Source of the DNA: Yoonia ponticola
Lineage (GTDB): Bacteria > Pseudomonadota > Alphaproteobacteria > Rhodobacterales > Rhodobacteraceae
NCBI RefSeq assembly: GCF_014199395.1
Contig: NZ_JACIJM010000008.1
Span: 90,112 to 154,111, forward strand
Direction of reading: 5' to 3'
Length of the DNA: 64,000 nucleotides
Below the pieces are notes generated by a model. It saw only the letters and a program-made list of their open reading frames with translations. It did not search any database and was not told the DNA's origin. Numbering within the stretch: position 1 is the stretch's first letter; each line of letters opens with the position of its first letter. Shown piece by piece: positions 7,676 through 18,021 of this stretch. Both the position numbers and the translations under genes were made by a program.

Positions 7676-9964
7676 TCAAAGTGGATTATCCATGCGCACC
7701 TGATACCGCACCGCCCCTTTCACAGGCGTGCCAAATGTGAACCGACTTTCGCTTTTGCGCGTGCCCAGATTATCCGTCACATAGGGCGTCTCGAAAACGG
7801 CAGCGTTGCTCGCATTTTGTAACGGACCACTCGCAACAATCGAATCCACGAACCGTGCCTGCCCGCCAAACGGTAACAAAGGTGCTGCATCAAACTGCCA
7901 CGTCGTCGAAGGCGTCGCCTGTGTCCCCGTCATCGATGCCGGATTATAGCAAGGCTCACTGATGCCGTGGAACGTGTTGTCCGCAAAGGTGACGCCCCGC
8001 GCACGGCTAAAATCCAGATCATCAAACGAGGAATCCACCGCTTCGATCCTATCAATCGCACCGTTCAATGTCCGAAACACATTCGACACAACAGACAATC
8101 CGTGGATGTAATGATTAGGCCCGTAAGGCTTGATTACGATGAAATTGAACCACCGCGCCACATCATTTGCCGTGAAAATGTTGCCTGTAATCGTCAGTCC
8201 ACCAAACGAATATTGCGACCCGAACTCAGGCTCGGATTCGTGTTCATTTGTGAGCTCGATAAAGTTGTTATCGATATAATTGCCCGTGATGATGGATTTG
8301 CTATTCGGCAGCGTAAAGATCATGCCCCCCAACCGCACACCATCGGTCGTCTGATCGCCATGAAACCAGTGGTTGCCAGACACAAGGTTACCGGACCCCG
8401 CCAAAACACAAAAATGTTTGAACAAAGCAACGCGGTTATCGCGGATTTTGACGTCGTTGGCATTGGCATTAAATGCAATCGTCGTCCGCGATGAAACATC
8501 CAGAGGTTGCTCGTTCGACGTGAAATTGCACCGATCCACCATCATCCCCTGACACCCCGTGCCAATCGAGGTGATCCCGCGATCCTTTGGCTTGGTCATG
8601 AATGAATCGCGCAACTGGAAAATCAGCCCCTGTGGCGCCAACATGATCCCGCTCGCTTCGCCGTCGCACTGAAAATCAATGTCGTCGAGAATGAACTGCG
8701 CAAGGTCAGCATAACCCGAAAAATCGAGCATGTATTTGAACCGCTTAAACGTAAAGTTCTGGGTGCCTTCGGCGTCATACAGCGGCTGGCTGAGGGTCAA
8801 AGTTTTCGCACCGACATTGACCGAGGTAACGTAAACTTCGCGCCCGACGCCTGCCCCTTCGACCAACGACCCGACCGGAATATTCGCGATGTTCGTGACG
8901 TTGGACAACCGACGGATATTGCTCGTTGCATAGGTACCTTGCGAAGTGGTCGTCGTCGTGTCCCAATTCGGCCCAGCAACGGGCTGGAACTGACCATTGC
9001 GGATAACACGACGGGTGGCGAACACGGACCGAGACGGGTCAGCGGCCTGCATATCCACGGGTTCAGTCAGACTGATCCGTCGACCATTCAGGTCAAGCGA
9101 TTCATGATCCGAAAAATTCAAAAGCGCCTGATACGCCTTTTTAAACGCCACTTCTTCGTCACCAAATGCATCAACATAGGTCTGATAGCAAAATCCATTC
9201 TGCAGGATAAAACGTTCTGTCGGATCTTGCAGAACCGTGCCTTCAAACTTGATCTTACTTTGAATGGTCACACTGTCACCAAGGTAATACTGCCCCGCAG
9301 ACACCAACACGGTTCGCCCATTCGCGAAACCGTCGGCTGCCTCAAAAGCAGCGCTGTCATCCGTTGACCCGTCCCCTTTCGCTCCAAAGTCACGGACATC
9401 AACAACCGACATAATATCACGTAGAAACGCGCCCGTGATGTCTTCGATCACCAGATCATCAACCCGAACAAGACCACCGTTGCTGCCCGTCAGATCGATC
9501 CCAAAATGCCCATACGCGGCATTCGGCCAAACCATATCAACGCCCGTGCGATCCCCGACACCGATGATCGCGGACACCTCTACGATCTTGCCGATCGTGG
9601 TTAATGTGATCGCCGGTCCGGTTTCCGGTAAACCAGAAACCTTGCCGCCACCCGCAGCCCCCGGAAACGCGGCAATCCGCACCGTTGGAAACGGACCAGC
9701 AACCGCCTTTATCCTTGCCGTGACCCGCAAATAACAGCTCGGCAAAATCGGCGTCTCGCCCATATACCGCAGGCGCTGCGTACTAGCGTTTTTCACCATC
9801 TCCAAACAACCGCCAAAATCCTGATCGGCGGCCACAAAAACACCAGATGCATCCGTCGCATATGTGTCCGTTCCCGGCGTGCCGTCCTCCGTCGACCAAA
9901 CGCCCAAGCCCGCCGCAAAGGGCAGCGGCATCAACACCACACCGTCAGTAATTGCCTTGTTCAT
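7676..9964 (-). CDS. Right-handed parallel beta-helix protein (pectate lyase superfamily, GH28-related)
   Basis: 762 residues. Residues 1-180 form a beta-sandwich-like domain (AITDGVVLMPLPFAAGLGVWS onward). A pectate-lyase-superfamily beta-helix starts with the diagnostic segment VVDVRDFGAKGDGSTDDSAAFEAA near residue 190 and carries repeated N-x-F/V rungs (ITGNYIDNNF, LTITGNIFTAND, VSNVFRT, ADNTFHG). No signal peptide or membrane helix is visible, which is unusual for a polysaccharide lyase and common for phage or gene-transfer-agent spikes. A GAGGG ribosome-binding site precedes the ATG. Enzymatic activity is not established by sequence. Confidence 0.75.
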   Translation of the reverse strand: MNKAITDGVVLMPLPFAAGLGVWSTEDGTPGTDTYATDASGVFVAADQDFGGCLEMVKNASTQRLRYMGETPILPSCYLRVTARIKAVAGPFPTVRIAAFPGAAGGGKVSGLPETGPAITLTTIGKIVEVSAIIGVGDRTGVDMVWPNAAYGHFGIDLTGSNGGLVRVDDLVIEDITGAFLRDIMSVVDVRDFGAKGDGSTDDSAAFEAADGFANGRTVLVSAGQYYLGDSVTIQSKIKFEGTVLQDPTERFILQNGFCYQTYVDAFGDEEVAFKKAYQALLNFSDHESLDLNGRRISLTEPVDMQAADPSRSVFATRRVIRNGQFQPVAGPNWDTTTTTSQGTYATSNIRRLSNVTNIANIPVGSLVEGAGVGREVYVTSVNVGAKTLTLSQPLYDAEGTQNFTFKRFKYMLDFSGYADLAQFILDDIDFQCDGEASGIMLAPQGLIFQLRDSFMTKPKDRGITSIGTGCQGMMVDRCNFTSNEQPLDVSSRTTIAFNANANDVKIRDNRVALFKHFCVLAGSGNLVSGNHWFHGDQTTDGVRLGGMIFTLPNSKSIITGNYIDNNFIELTNEHESEPEFGSQYSFGGLTITGNIFTANDVARWFNFIVIKPYGPNHYIHGLSVVSNVFRTLNGAIDRIEAVDSSFDDLDFSRARGVTFADNTFHGISEPCYNPASMTGTQATPSTTWQFDAAPLLPFGGQARFVDSIVASGPLQNASNAAVFETPYVTDNLGTRKSESRFTFGTPVKGAVRYQVRMDNPL

Positions 9965-10161
9965 GGTATATCCCTCATGAGTGCAGCAGACGCCCCGTCA
10001 GGACAATCTCGCCGCCATTTCAGTCGGGATCAGGGTTAATCTCCTCGCGTAAATATCATCTGACCGCACCGTTGCGCAGGGACACGCAACGCCGTACTTC
10101 ATTTCGCCGAAACAACTCGCCCCGCTGGCAAGCGTCCCGCAGTCACAACAACCGCAGCGCG

Positions 10162-10566
10162 TCAGGCAGCCACGTCAGGCGCAACCAACTGCACGCCATT
10201 GATCAGCCAGCCATCAGCCGTCTCGATCATCTCATACTCCAGCGTGTGCAGCACATCCTGTGGGTCACGCAGCATAATCCGTTGCAGCGTCACACCGTTT
10301 AACTCTTGTGCGGCCAGAAACCGCACATCCGCGTTATCCCAAACCATCGGAAACCCACGTTCGACCATGAGGCCAAAGTTATCAGGCGCGCCGAATATGC
10401 CTTGAATCGTCGGGCTCGCGTACGAAAACGCTTCGTCAACATCGCGGTCATTGAATGCTTGCAACTGACCGCTGATCACATCCTCAATCGCTTCACGCGC
10501 TTGACCAATCGCCATTCCGGCCAGCAACACAAACGTACAACCGGCGACTAAAACTCTGTTTAACAT
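10162..10566 (-). CDS. DUF4864 domain-containing exported protein
   Basis: 134 residues from the ATG giving MLNRVLVAGCTFVLLAGMAIG, which forms a Sec signal peptide. The rest matches the DUF4864 pattern: IEDVISGQLQAFNDRDVDEAFSYASPTIQGIFG near the N-terminus and LEYEMIETADGWLINGVQL at the end, an NTF2-like (SnoaL) fold. Function is unknown; location is probably periplasmic. An in-frame ATG 45 bp upstream would bury the signal peptide and is rejected. Confidence 0.75.
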   Translation of the reverse strand: MLNRVLVAGCTFVLLAGMAIGQAREAIEDVISGQLQAFNDRDVDEAFSYASPTIQGIFGAPDNFGLMVERGFPMVWDNADVRFLAAQELNGVTLQRIMLRDPQDVLHTLEYEMIETADGWLINGVQLVAPDVAA

Positions 10567-10699
10567 ATTCTCGCTCCCTACAGTTATCCCTGTAGTTACG
10601 AAGCAAAACACGGATAGGTTTCAATTTTCCTCTGCCAAAACAAAAAGGGACGCCGCAATGTGACGCCCCATTCTTACAGATCAATAATTGATAAAGCGT

Positions 10700-12265
10700 T
10701 TATTTCGCCAGCGCTTCTTCGATCAACGCAACCGTCTCATTCACACCATACAGCGCGATAAATCCACCGAAACGCGGCCCTTGGGACGCACCCAACAAGA
10801 CCTCGTACAATGCCGTAAACCAGCCACGCAGCGGATCAAACGCATGCTCTTTCCCAACAGCAAAGACCATTGATTGCAGCTCTCCCGCGTCCAATCCACC
10901 GTCCCAAACCTTGAGCCGCGCAACCATATCCGTCATCGCAGCGCATTCCTGATCCGTTGGCGCACGGTACACTTTTGTCGGCTTCACAAAGTCGTTGTAA
11001 TACCGCACCGCAAAGCCCGCAGCCTGATCCAATTGAGGGTTCTTTTCGGGCGACGCATCAGGCGCATACCGCTGGATAAAGCCCCACAGTGTTTCTTTGT
11101 CCTCGGCACCAGAAACCGACGCAAGGTTCAACAACATCGCAAAGGGCACAACCATATCTGACGATGGGACGTTGTGGCCGTGGATGTGGAACACAGGGTT
11201 GTTCATTTTGCCTGCGTCATCCTGAGTTGGATAAGCACGCAACTGCTGGTGGTATTCGTCCACAGCCTTCGGGATCACGTCAAAATGCATCCGTTTCGCG
11301 GTTTTCGGCTTTTGATACATAAAATAAGACAGCGATTCCGTCGCTGCATAGGTCAGCCATTCGTCAATCGTCAGGCCGTTGCCCGACGTCTTGGAAATCT
11401 TGTGACCGTCAGCATCAAGGAATAATTCATAGGTGAAATGTTCCGGTGCTTTGCCGCCAAGAACCCGACAGATGCCGTCATAGATCGGCGTATTCGTCGC
11501 GTGATCCTTGCCGTACATCTCGAAATCAACGTCCAATGCAGCCCAACGCGCGCCAAAATCCGGCTTCCACTGCAATTTGCAATTCCCGCCCGTCACAGGG
11601 ATCGTCACGTCCGTGCCGTCCTCGTCTTCAAACGTGATCATGCCGTCTTTGGTCACGTCCTTCATCGGCACATATAAAACGCGACCAGATGTCGGTGAAA
11701 TCGGCAAGAAGATCGAATAAGTCTCGCGGCGTTCTTCGCGCAACGACTTTAACATGATCTTCATAATGTCGTCGTAACGTTCAGCAGAGCGCAGCAAAAT
11801 ATCATCCATTTTGCCCGTGCTGTAATAGTCAGACGACGACGCGAACTCATACTCAAACCCAAAGGTATCAAGAAACGAATTCAACTTCGCATTCATATGG
11901 TCGCCAAAACTCGGGTGCGTTCCAAACGGATCAGGCACTTTGGTCAACGGCATCTGCATGAACGGCGTCAACGCTTCGGGGTCCGGCACATTGCCTGGAA
12001 CCTTGCGCATCCCGTCCATATCATCCGAGAAACACAACAATTTCGTCGGGATATCTGAAATGATCTCGAACGCGCGGCGTACTGTCGTCGTGCGCGACAC
12101 TTCGCCGAAGGTCCCGATATGCGGCAGACCGGACGGGCCGTAGCCTGTTTCGAACAAAACGTACCCCTTCTCAGGGTCCTTTTTTTCATACCGTTTGACC
12201 AGCTTACGGGCCTCTTCAAAGGGCCAAGCCTTGGAAGTCATCGCAGCGTCACGCAAATTGGTCAT
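10700..12265 (-). CDS. lysK: Class I lysine--tRNA ligase
   Basis: 521 residues. It charges tRNA-Lys with lysine in the cytoplasm. This is the archaeal-type class I enzyme, with the HIGH-like motif PHIGTFGEV near residue 52 and the KMSKS-like motif KISKTSGNG near residue 290. It is unrelated to class II LysS; class I LysRS is the usual form in Rhodobacterales and other alphaproteobacteria. Length fits the family. No second LysRS gene is seen in the window. Confidence 0.95.
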   Translation of the reverse strand: MTNLRDAAMTSKAWPFEEARKLVKRYEKKDPEKGYVLFETGYGPSGLPHIGTFGEVSRTTTVRRAFEIISDIPTKLLCFSDDMDGMRKVPGNVPDPEALTPFMQMPLTKVPDPFGTHPSFGDHMNAKLNSFLDTFGFEYEFASSSDYYSTGKMDDILLRSAERYDDIMKIMLKSLREERRETYSIFLPISPTSGRVLYVPMKDVTKDGMITFEDEDGTDVTIPVTGGNCKLQWKPDFGARWAALDVDFEMYGKDHATNTPIYDGICRVLGGKAPEHFTYELFLDADGHKISKTSGNGLTIDEWLTYAATESLSYFMYQKPKTAKRMHFDVIPKAVDEYHQQLRAYPTQDDAGKMNNPVFHIHGHNVPSSDMVVPFAMLLNLASVSGAEDKETLWGFIQRYAPDASPEKNPQLDQAAGFAVRYYNDFVKPTKVYRAPTDQECAAMTDMVARLKVWDGGLDAGELQSMVFAVGKEHAFDPLRGWFTALYEVLLGASQGPRFGGFIALYGVNETVALIEEALAK

Positions 12266-12378
12266 GTCGATCTCTCATATCAGAATCCCCGCCAGAATTG
12301 ACGGCAATGGCGCACTCCCTATTGCGCGGGGCGCGGGTCGTCAATAAATCCTATGGATAGAGTGATAAGGATTACACC

Positions 12379-12798
12379 ATGTTCGAAGACGCCCCACTGA
12401 CCGCACAAGACGCGCTTGTCGCCCTGATGATAGCGGTTTCCGCGTCGGACGAAGATATTCGCACGTCAGAATTGGTGAAAATGACCACATCAATCAATCA
12501 CTTACCGGTTTTCGCAGGTTACGATTCCGAACGGACACCCCGCACATCCAAAATGGTGTTCGACCTGTTAGAACAAGAAGACGGGCTCGAGGCGCTTTTC
12601 GGCCTGATCCGCGACGCACTTCCAGAACGGCTCTATGAAACCGCCTATGCGTTGTCCTGCGATGTTGCCGCAGCCGACGGACGCATCGACGGCCCAGAAG
12701 CGCGTATGCTCGAAGAAGTCCGCGAAGAGTTGCAGCTCGACAGATTGCACGCCGCAGCAATCGAACGCGGCGCCCGCGCCCGTCACCTGACGCTTTAA
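12379..12798 (+). CDS. TerB-family (tellurite resistance TerB/DjlA N-domain-like) protein
   Basis: 139 residues, helical, with two acidic TerB-type metal-binding-like repeats: VALMIAVSASDEDIRTSEL near residue 16 and ALSCDVAAADGRIDGPEARML near residue 93. Small TerB proteins of this kind are widespread and need not confer tellurite resistance; no other ter genes are nearby. The last four bases form TTAA with the convergent dacB gene, so the two stop codons overlap. Confidence 0.75.
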   Translation: MFEDAPLTAQDALVALMIAVSASDEDIRTSELVKMTTSINHLPVFAGYDSERTPRTSKMVFDLLEQEDGLEALFGLIRDALPERLYETAYALSCDVAAADGRIDGPEARMLEEVREELQLDRLHAAAIERGARARHLTL

Positions 12799-14297
12799 GC
12801 GCTCTCTGCGTAGACCAAAGCCCAGCGTTGCAGCAACCGTTGCTGCAACCGTTTCGCCCGCGAATTCCATGAAATCGACCCAGCAGGTTGTTCGTCACCT
12901 GCGGCTTTACCACGCGCCCGCGCCTCTAAATCAGCGGCAAAGATGGTAAACACAAGGTCGTTGCCATCCCGCGTGCGCACATAGCCAGCCAAGGATGACA
13001 CGAAATTCAACGTACCCGTTTTGGCGACAACAGCCGCAGGAAATCCCGCGATTTCGTCACGATCCTCGTCCACGATCGGAATATTCTTCAAGATCGGTCG
13101 CAACGTGGCGATTGCATTCGGATCGCGCAAAAGTCCGACCATATCTTGGGCAGAAATGCGTGTCTCGTCGCTTAACCCCGAATGATCCGCAATCTCGGCC
13201 CGCACATCCGCACGTTGTGCGACCCATTGCGCCATACAAGCCGCGGATTCAGGAATGTCGTAGGCCTGCCCGACGATCTTTTTCGTCGCAGTCAGCCCAG
13301 CGCCTTCGGCGGTCAAATTCGTACTATACCGCAGCATACTGCGCATCATCCGCGTCAGATCATCGCTTTCCTGCACGGCAATCTCTACGCCCTCAGATAG
13401 ATCCATGATCTTTTCAGGGTTAGGCAGCGGCACGCCCAGCGCCCGCGCCATCGTCTGGAATACATCGCCGGCATACATCGCAGGGTTGCGCACGGGCAGC
13501 CAACGAGACCCCGCCTCGCCCAGCGCCCCACGTGCCACAGTCCACTCGTCGATTGCACCCGCTTTGGCGTAGGTGAAGATCGGCAGGTTCCGGTCAACGA
13601 TCCGCATCTTCGACGTATAAACGGTCGGCCGCTGCGTCGCACTTCGCGCATCCATTGCAACGGTGTAGCGCCCATTCGCCCGCCGCCATTCGAAATGAAC
13701 ACGGTTAAAATTCAGGTTCAGGCCGCTCACCGATGGATTATACCCAAGGTGGTCCATCTGCGGCGGATCAATTTCTTCGCGGTATGGCAACGCCTCGCCC
13801 CAGACTTGGAATGATCCTGTGATCTTCGTCACGCCCGTATCGACGAACTTCTTAACCAACGAGCTTAATTCATCAGTCACAAGGTTCGGATCGCCGCCGC
13901 CCGCAAGGATCAGATCACCTTGCAGAACCCCGTCAACAACCGGACCAGTCGCCAGCAATCGCGTGCGGAATTTGAAATCACCGCCAAGCGTATCCAGCGC
14001 AAACAATGCGGTCACAGCCTTGGTCACACTGGCAGGCGGCAACGCGATATCAGCGTCAGTCGATTCCAACATCTGTCCCGTTTTGGCATCTGCCACCACG
14101 AACCCAACAACGCCGTTTAAATTGGCCTCTGCGATAATGTCAGCTGTGCTAACCTGCGCCAGCGGCGACGTTTTCGGATCAAGATCAGGCCGCGCGGTTG
14201 GCCGTAACGAGGTCAGAGGTGCTTCGGCAAAAGCAACAGTTGCAACGCTTGATAAAGCAGACGTTAGAAGCGCGCGGCGCGTGAAATGATGTGTCAT
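12795..14297 (-). CDS. dacB: D-alanyl-D-alanine carboxypeptidase/endopeptidase (PBP4 type)
   Basis: 500 residues. It trims or cuts peptidoglycan cross-links in the periplasm. The three active-site motifs are present: SxxK as ASVTK (near residue 88), SxN as YSTN with SxN-type spacing (near residue 327), and KTG as AKTGTLN (near residue 425). The N-terminus THHFTRRALLTSALSSVATVAFA has a twin-arginine-like pair before a hydrophobic core, so Tat or Sec export is likely. Length is typical of class C PBP4 with its inserted domains. Confidence 0.93.
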   Translation of the reverse strand: MTHHFTRRALLTSALSSVATVAFAEAPLTSLRPTARPDLDPKTSPLAQVSTADIIAEANLNGVVGFVVADAKTGQMLESTDADIALPPASVTKAVTALFALDTLGGDFKFRTRLLATGPVVDGVLQGDLILAGGGDPNLVTDELSSLVKKFVDTGVTKITGSFQVWGEALPYREEIDPPQMDHLGYNPSVSGLNLNFNRVHFEWRRANGRYTVAMDARSATQRPTVYTSKMRIVDRNLPIFTYAKAGAIDEWTVARGALGEAGSRWLPVRNPAMYAGDVFQTMARALGVPLPNPEKIMDLSEGVEIAVQESDDLTRMMRSMLRYSTNLTAEGAGLTATKKIVGQAYDIPESAACMAQWVAQRADVRAEIADHSGLSDETRISAQDMVGLLRDPNAIATLRPILKNIPIVDEDRDEIAGFPAAVVAKTGTLNFVSSLAGYVRTRDGNDLVFTIFAADLEARARGKAAGDEQPAGSISWNSRAKRLQQRLLQRWALVYAESA

Positions 14298-14348
14298 GCA
14301 CTACCTTTAAGAAGATTCTCAGAACCGCACCAGCCCGTACAGTACAAC

Positions 14349-14948
14349 TTATTGCCATTCGCCCCGCGCACGGATCGCGCTTGATGATTGGGCCGACAGC
14401 GGCATGTTAATAAAGCACCATGCAGGCGCAGCGCGATAACCCAAGGTCTGCGCCGCGTGCCCCGCAATACGCGCATGGGCATAAACCTTTGCCGCCTTCG
14501 ACAGGCGTGCGGCAATCCTGTCACCGGGCCGCGCCAGAACTCCAATCGGCACGTTATCCATGATCCAGCGCCAGTCCTGCCAAAGATGGAACTGCGCCAA
14601 GTTATCCGCCCCCATCAGCCAGACAAATCGCACACCGGGATTGCGCGCCTGCAGCGCAGCGAGCGTGTCAGCGGTATAGCGGGTGCCGAGCTGCGCCTCG
14701 ATATCAGTCACACGCACACGCGGATGCTGCATCACCGCAGAAGCCGCCTTGATCCGGTCAGCTAGCGGCGCAGGCCCGTGTTCTTTCAGCGGATTTCCGG
14801 GACTGAGCATCCACCAGACCTGATCGAGCTGAAACCGTTTCAACGCAGTTGTCGTAATATGCACATGGCCCGCGTGGGCAGGATCAAACGACCCCCCCAA
14901 TAGACCAATCACTTGGCCCGGTTTCGCAACTGGTTGTTGCACACCCAC
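14349..14948 (-). CDS. nadD: Nicotinate-nucleotide adenylyltransferase
   Basis: 199 residues. It converts nicotinate mononucleotide and ATP to deamido-NAD in NAD biosynthesis. [14 protein letters not shown] near residue 19 contains the (H/T)xGH nucleotidyl-transfer motif, the region [11 protein letters not shown] is conserved in the family, and the C-terminal SSSAIR corresponds to the ISSTxIR motif. It acts upstream of the NAD synthetase encoded at 27064-28725. It lies 51 bp upstream of dacB on the same strand. Confidence 0.95.
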   Translation of the reverse strand: MGVQQPVAKPGQVIGLLGGSFDPAHAGHVHITTTALKRFQLDQVWWMLSPGNPLKEHGPAPLADRIKAASAVMQHPRVRVTDIEAQLGTRYTADTLAALQARNPGVRFVWLMGADNLAQFHLWQDWRWIMDNVPIGVLARPGDRIAARLSKAAKVYAHARIAGHAAQTLGYRAAPAWCFINMPLSAQSSSAIRARGEWQ

Positions 14949-14973
14949 GCTACCACATCCCGTCCGTCACAGA

Positions 14974-16008
14974 TTAATTGTCTGTTTCCGACGATTTGGC
15001 CCAAAGGTTAATCGCTTCGTCGTCCGCGTATTTGTCGATTTCGGCCAACTCGTCCGCTGTGAATTCCAGATTGCCAACGGCACCCGCGCAATCGACAACT
15101 TGGCTCGGTTTCGACGCACCGATCAATGCCGTCGTGATACCGCCGCCGCGCAGAACCCAAGCAATCGCCATCTGCGCTAGCGTCTGCCCGCGCCCTTCAG
15201 CGATCTCGTTCAGCTTGCGGATATTGCCCAGCGCATGGTCGGTCAGCATCGACGTCGCCAATGATTTGCCCTGTGCCGCACGTGAATCCTCTGGAATGCC
15301 ACCAAGATACTTTTTCGTCAGCATCCCCTGCGCCAGTGGCGTGAACGCAATCGAACCAACACCAAGGTCTTGCAACGTGTCCTTCAACCCGTCCTTTTCA
15401 ACCCAACGGTTCAACATGTTATAGGACGGCTGATGGATCACACAGGGTGTCCCCAGATCGTTCAAGATCGCGACGGCTTCTTTGGTGCGTTCCGTATTGT
15501 AGGATGAAATCCCAGCATACAACGCACGACCAGAGCGCACGATATAATCCAATGCGCCCATCGTTTCCTCTAGCGGTGTCTCTGGATCAAAACGGTGCGA
15601 ATAAAAGATATCAACGTAATCAAGACCCATCCGCTTGAGCGATTGATCACAAGACGCAATCATATACTTGCGGCTGCCCCACTCACCATAAGGGCCCTCC
15701 CACATGTGGTAGCCAGCCTTAGAGCTGATGATCAACTCATCTCGGTGGTTCTGGAAATCTTCTTTCAGGATCGACCCAAAAGCATGTTCCGCAGAGCCAG
15801 GAGGCGGGCCGTAATTATTCGCCAAATCGAAATGCGTGATCCCGTGATCAAACGCAGTCCGGCAAATCGCCTGCTTGGTGTCATGCGGCGTGTCATGGCC
15901 AAAGTTATGCCAAAGCCCCAATGATACAGCCGGAAGTTTCAATCCAGACTTGCCGCACCGGCGATAAGTCATCTTTTCGTAGCGATTTTCAGCAGGTGTA
16001 TAGGTCAT
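14974..16008 (-). CDS. Aldo/keto reductase, L-glyceraldehyde 3-phosphate reductase (YghZ/GprA) type
   Basis: 344 residues from the ATG giving MTYTPAENRYEKMTYR, which has a GGAG site 8 bases upstream; a longer reading frame lacks homology-like sequence. The aldo/keto reductase tetrad is visible: Asp and Tyr in HFDLANNYG, Lys in SSKAGYHMW and His in YSHRFD. EGPYGEWGSRKYMIASCDQSLKRMG is typical of the YghZ (AKR14) subgroup, which detoxifies L-glyceraldehyde 3-phosphate and methylglyoxal with NADPH. Cytoplasmic. Confidence 0.88.
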   Translation of the reverse strand: MTYTPAENRYEKMTYRRCGKSGLKLPAVSLGLWHNFGHDTPHDTKQAICRTAFDHGITHFDLANNYGPPPGSAEHAFGSILKEDFQNHRDELIISSKAGYHMWEGPYGEWGSRKYMIASCDQSLKRMGLDYVDIFYSHRFDPETPLEETMGALDYIVRSGRALYAGISSYNTERTKEAVAILNDLGTPCVIHQPSYNMLNRWVEKDGLKDTLQDLGVGSIAFTPLAQGMLTKKYLGGIPEDSRAAQGKSLATSMLTDHALGNIRKLNEIAEGRGQTLAQMAIAWVLRGGGITTALIGASKPSQVVDCAGAVGNLEFTADELAEIDKYADDEAINLWAKSSETDN

Positions 16009-16151
16009 GCGAGGCTCCATTTTCAGATGCACATTGGAACGACACAGCGTAGTGATTGTCAAACAGATTGCTAGCTTACGCACGACATATCGTGTTAACG
16101 CGTTGTCCATCATTGCGCGGTACTGTCGCGGAAACTACGGAATTCACAGGC

Positions 16152-17990
16152 ATGAAACAGCACAGATTTGCCTTTGCAAATCAACGCCCTACCCCAGCAA
16201 GCGATCTAGATGTGTCCCCATTGATCTCAGACGCAAGCTACTATCGTGCAATCGGCATGTCCGCTGACGTCGGCTTGCTGGTGCAGTCGATGGACGGCCG
16301 CATTCTATGGGCCAACGAAACCTACGCGCAGATGTTGGTTCTGCCGCTCGACAAAATCATCGGGCGCAACCCGCTGGAATTTGCCTTATCCCCAGAAAAC
16401 AAACCCAGCGACGCTGAGATCGCCGCATTCAAATTCAAACCGCACGCACGGGGAAAATCGCGCGTGTCCATCTACCAAAACCAGCGCGGCAATGGCGAGG
16501 ATTTTTGGGTCGAACTTCATGTGTCCTTCGACAAAATCCGCGAATATGGCGACGTCGCGATCACTGTGACGCGCGAAATTACAGACCACATCACCCGCCA
16601 AATGGAACTGACCGCAACAACGGCAAAACTCGCACGCCTTGCGGCGACCGACAGCCTAACAGGGCTTTCTAACCGCCTTAATATCATGAATAAAATGGCG
16701 CAGGCACTAGCCGCGCCCAAGCGTACAGGGCGCGGGGTCGGGTTGCTCGAAATTGACCTCGACCACTTCAAATCGATCAACGACGGCTTTGGCCATTCAG
16801 CTGGCGACGCGATGCTAAACCAGATCGCGGACACCTTGCGCAGCGTCATTTCCAAAGATGACATCGCCGCACGAATTGGTGGCGACGAATTTCTGATGTT
16901 GTTCCCGAATGCAAAGTCGCTCTCTGAAATCGAGGATATCGGCAACAAGATCATCACGTTGAATGACCAAACGATGCAGATTAACGGCGCGGCGCTACAA
17001 TGCGGCATGAGCATCGGTGCCGCCTTCGCCCAAGAAGACAGGTTAAGCCCCGAAGATTTGCTGAAACGTGCCGACTTTGCACTCTACGAGGCAAAAAACG
17101 GCGGACGGGATCGCGTAGCGCCCTACGACAAAACCCTTCACGCACGTCAGGTTGCCGAATCTCACCTTGCTGATGAATTGCGCCTCGCCGTCGCAAACGA
17201 CGAAATCGCGTTCCAATTCCAGCCAATCATGCAAATCAAATCAGGCGCCATTTCCAGTTTTGAAACGCTTGCGCGGTGGAACAATCTGCGTCTCGGGCTG
17301 ATTTCGCCCGAAAATTTCTTGCCCCTCGCGAAAAGCCTCGGTCTATTAGCCGCCATCGATTTTGCAGCACTCAGGGCCGCCTTGGACCTAAAGGTCATGC
17401 TGAACGCCAACGGCCATGCGGATATCCGTGTCGGCATAAACGGCTCTGCCGAATTGCTCGCCCACCCCACGTTCTTCGATACGCTGATATCCGAAGTGAA
17501 CGCACGGAACCTTACCCCGACAGACGTGATGATCGAGGTCTTGGAAACAGTCGTTTTCGATGACATCAGCAAAAATAACCCTTTAGTACAAACGGTTCAG
17601 CGCCTTCATGACGCGGGGATAGCGACCCACCTCGACGACTTTGGCACGGGGCACGCGGGCTTGACCCATCTCGCAACTCTAGCCGTCAATGGTGTCAAAA
17701 TCGACAGAACCCTGACGCAAAATATCCTGACCGACTCGACCAGTGCCAAGATTATCGCGATGATGTTCGAACTTTGCCGCGACCTCGACCTTTCCACCGT
17801 GACCGAAGGCATTGAAACCACCGAACAGGCTCAAGCGATCGCAAATATGGGCGGCTGCGCAATACAGGGCTATTGGCTCGCGCGTGCGATGCCAGCGCCC
17901 GATGTGATAAACTGGCTGGCAACCCGCCCTAACGTCTCGGCCCGGATCACCAGTTCACCGATTGCCGCCGCAGCCTCACCCCGCTATTGA
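16152..17990 (+). CDS. PAS-GGDEF-EAL cyclic-di-GMP signalling protein
   Basis: 612 residues from the ATG at 16152; an earlier in-frame ATG (16056) would overlap the divergent reductase promoter. A PAS domain (about residues 30-145, ILWANETYAQMLVLPLDKIIGRNPLEF) is followed by a GGDEF domain with an intact RIGGDEF signature, and then an EAL domain. In the EAL domain the signature is ETLARW rather than EALxRW, but DDFGTGHAGL and VKIDR are kept, so phosphodiesterase activity is still possible. No membrane segment is seen, so the PAS domain probably senses a cytoplasmic cue. Confidence 0.9.
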   Translation: MKQHRFAFANQRPTPASDLDVSPLISDASYYRAIGMSADVGLLVQSMDGRILWANETYAQMLVLPLDKIIGRNPLEFALSPENKPSDAEIAAFKFKPHARGKSRVSIYQNQRGNGEDFWVELHVSFDKIREYGDVAITVTREITDHITRQMELTATTAKLARLAATDSLTGLSNRLNIMNKMAQALAAPKRTGRGVGLLEIDLDHFKSINDGFGHSAGDAMLNQIADTLRSVISKDDIAARIGGDEFLMLFPNAKSLSEIEDIGNKIITLNDQTMQINGAALQCGMSIGAAFAQEDRLSPEDLLKRADFALYEAKNGGRDRVAPYDKTLHARQVAESHLADELRLAVANDEIAFQFQPIMQIKSGAISSFETLARWNNLRLGLISPENFLPLAKSLGLLAAIDFAALRAALDLKVMLNANGHADIRVGINGSAELLAHPTFFDTLISEVNARNLTPTDVMIEVLETVVFDDISKNNPLVQTVQRLHDAGIATHLDDFGTGHAGLTHLATLAVNGVKIDRTLTQNILTDSTSAKIIAMMFELCRDLDLSTVTEGIETTEQAQAIANMGGCAIQGYWLARAMPAPDVINWLATRPNVSARITSSPIAAAASPRY

Positions 17991-18021
17991 GGGTCAAACT
18001 TCACTAATCGGAGCGTCCATC

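Noticed and set aside
12379..12798. Tellurite resistance locus
   Set aside because: Only a lone TerB-like gene is present, with no terC, terD or terZ genes around it.
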